A DNA stretch of 7,055 nucleotides. Origin: Candidatus Hydrogenedentota bacterium. GTDB lineage: Bacteria; Hydrogenedentota; Hydrogenedentia; Hydrogenedentales; SLHB01. Positions 6,275-7,055 of the stretch are shown here, piece by piece. The notes beneath the pieces are model-generated. The model searched no databases, had not been told where the DNA came from, and saw nothing but the letters and a program-made list of their open reading frames with translations. Positions within the stretch are counted from its first letter, which is position 1. Each line of letters opens with the position of its first letter. The translations under genes and the position numbers were made by a program. Location: positions 1-7,055 of the forward strand of contig PWNM01000149.1 in NCBI GenBank assembly GCA_003557825.1, given 5' to 3'.

Positions 6275-7055
6275 CTAGGGATAGCGCTGGAATTCCGCGG
6301 GAACCCACCACTCGGTCGCGTCGGGACCATAGGGATAGACTTGCACGTTTTGGAACCGATTGTCCACCGCTTGGAGCGACATGGGGCAGAACAGAAAGGT
6401 GTACGGTTGTTCTTCGTGCAGGATCTCATGGAAGCGGTGATACATTTCAACCCGCTTGTCGCGGTCGAATTCGAGTCGGGCGTCTTCCATGATCTGATCC
6501 GCCTCTTCATGGATAAAACCGACCGAATTGGACCCATTGACGATTGCTTGCGACGAATGCCAAAGCTGATAGGGATCGGGGTAGGGCGATAGACTCCATC
6601 CGAGCAGGCTGGCGTCAAACTGATGGGATTTCACGCTTTCTAAGAATGTCGCCCATTCAAGCTGACGGATGCGCATTCGGACGCCCGCTCGACGGAGTTC
6701 CTCCTGAAAAAGCGTGGCGATCTGCTCAGCCGTTACGCTGTCATTCACGATGAGCAATTCGAAGTCGAAGGTTTGACCGTTTTCATTGGTCCGAATGCCA
6801 TCGCCGGTGCGGCCCGTCCAGCCGGCTTCGTCCAGCGATGCTTCGGCTTGTTCGGGATCGAAAGGCCAAGGCTGAATGTCCTGGTTATACTCGGGTTCGT
6901 CGGGGAAGAAACTGCCTGAGGTGATCTGGGCGAGACCGTGGTAGATGACATCGCGTATCTCTTCTCGATCCAACAGCATGGTCATCGCCCGTCGAACCCG
7001 CCGATCCTCAAACAAGGGGCGTCGCATGTTCCATCCAATGTAATTGTACGAGGGC
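6275..7055 (-). CDS. Extracellular solute-binding protein, family 5 (peptide-binding, SBP_bac_5), 5'-truncated by the window edge
   Basis: The C-terminal part of the periplasmic or surface-anchored binding protein that would deliver peptides to the OppB/OppC channel. The frame runs off the right edge, so the ATG at 7027 is internal and 259 residues are visible, about half of a usual 500-600 residue protein; the signal peptide is off-window. The visible part opens with YNYIGWN and continues to a DRRVRRAMTMLLDREEI stretch, the conserved family-5 core, then YNQDIQPWPFDPEQA, a D-G-I-containing loop, RQLEWATFLES (131-141), LGWSLSPYPDPYQLWHSS (151-168) and EEQPYTFLF (214-222). The EWATF and WHSS motifs recall family-5 peptide-binding proteins from Deltaproteobacteria and related lineages. 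The protein ends normally after QRYP. It is the most upstream visible gene of the operon, 36 bases before oppB. Substrate could be di- or oligopeptides or another family-5 ligand; the visible half does not decide this. Confidence 0.92.
   Translation of the reverse strand, partial: PSYNYIGWNMRRPLFEDRRVRRAMTMLLDREEIRDVIYHGLAQITSGSFFPDEPEYNQDIQPWPFDPEQAEASLDEAGWTGRTGDGIRTNENGQTFDFELLIVNDSVTAEQIATLFQEELRRAGVRMRIRQLEWATFLESVKSHQFDASLLGWSLSPYPDPYQLWHSSQAIVNGSNSVGFIHEEADQIMEDARLEFDRDKRVEMYHRFHEILHEEQPYTFLFCPMSLQAVDNRFQNVQVYPYGPDATEWWVPAEFQRYP

Overview
The window (7,055 bases, moderately GC-rich, almost completely coding) looks like ordinary chromosomal DNA of a bacterium. It holds two convergent units: the 3' part of a P-type cation-transporting ATPase gene on the + strand, and most of a five-gene peptide/oligopeptide ABC importer operon on the - strand. 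No RNA gene, mobile element, CRISPR array, phage gene or long repeat was seen. The taxon cannot be fixed from sequence alone. The permease and binding-protein style resembles what I recall from Gram-negative and candidate-phylum genomes (Deltaproteobacteria-like, PVC or other uncultured lineages), but this is weak inference.

Region 1 (1-2122, +): a P-type ATPase of the P2 group (Ca2+-ATPase/CtpF-like) that enters from the left edge. The end of the actuator domain, the phosphorylation and nucleotide-binding domains and membrane helices M3-M10 are present. The N-terminus, M1-M2 and most of the actuator domain lie outside the window.

Region 2 (2132-7055, -): transcribed right to left in the order substrate-binding protein (5' end outside the window), OppB permease, OppC permease, OppD ATPase, OppF ATPase. 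Gaps are 36 bases (binding protein to oppB), an 8-base overlap (oppB/oppC, using a TTG start), 15 bases (oppC/oppD) and a 4-base ATGA overlap (oppD/oppF), so this is clearly one operon with translational coupling. Together the products would form a type I ABC importer: a binding protein captures a peptide-like solute outside the inner membrane, OppB and OppC form the channel, and OppD and OppF power it. The promoter and regulatory region lie beyond the right edge.

The two units end tail to tail with only 9 bases between their stop codons, and no clear intrinsic terminator is visible. I did not find an undescribed system. The points worth a second look are the replaced acidic ion-site residues in the P-type ATPase, the Yej-like look of the permeases next to two separate ATPases, the cysteine quartets in both ATPases, and the TTG start of oppC.
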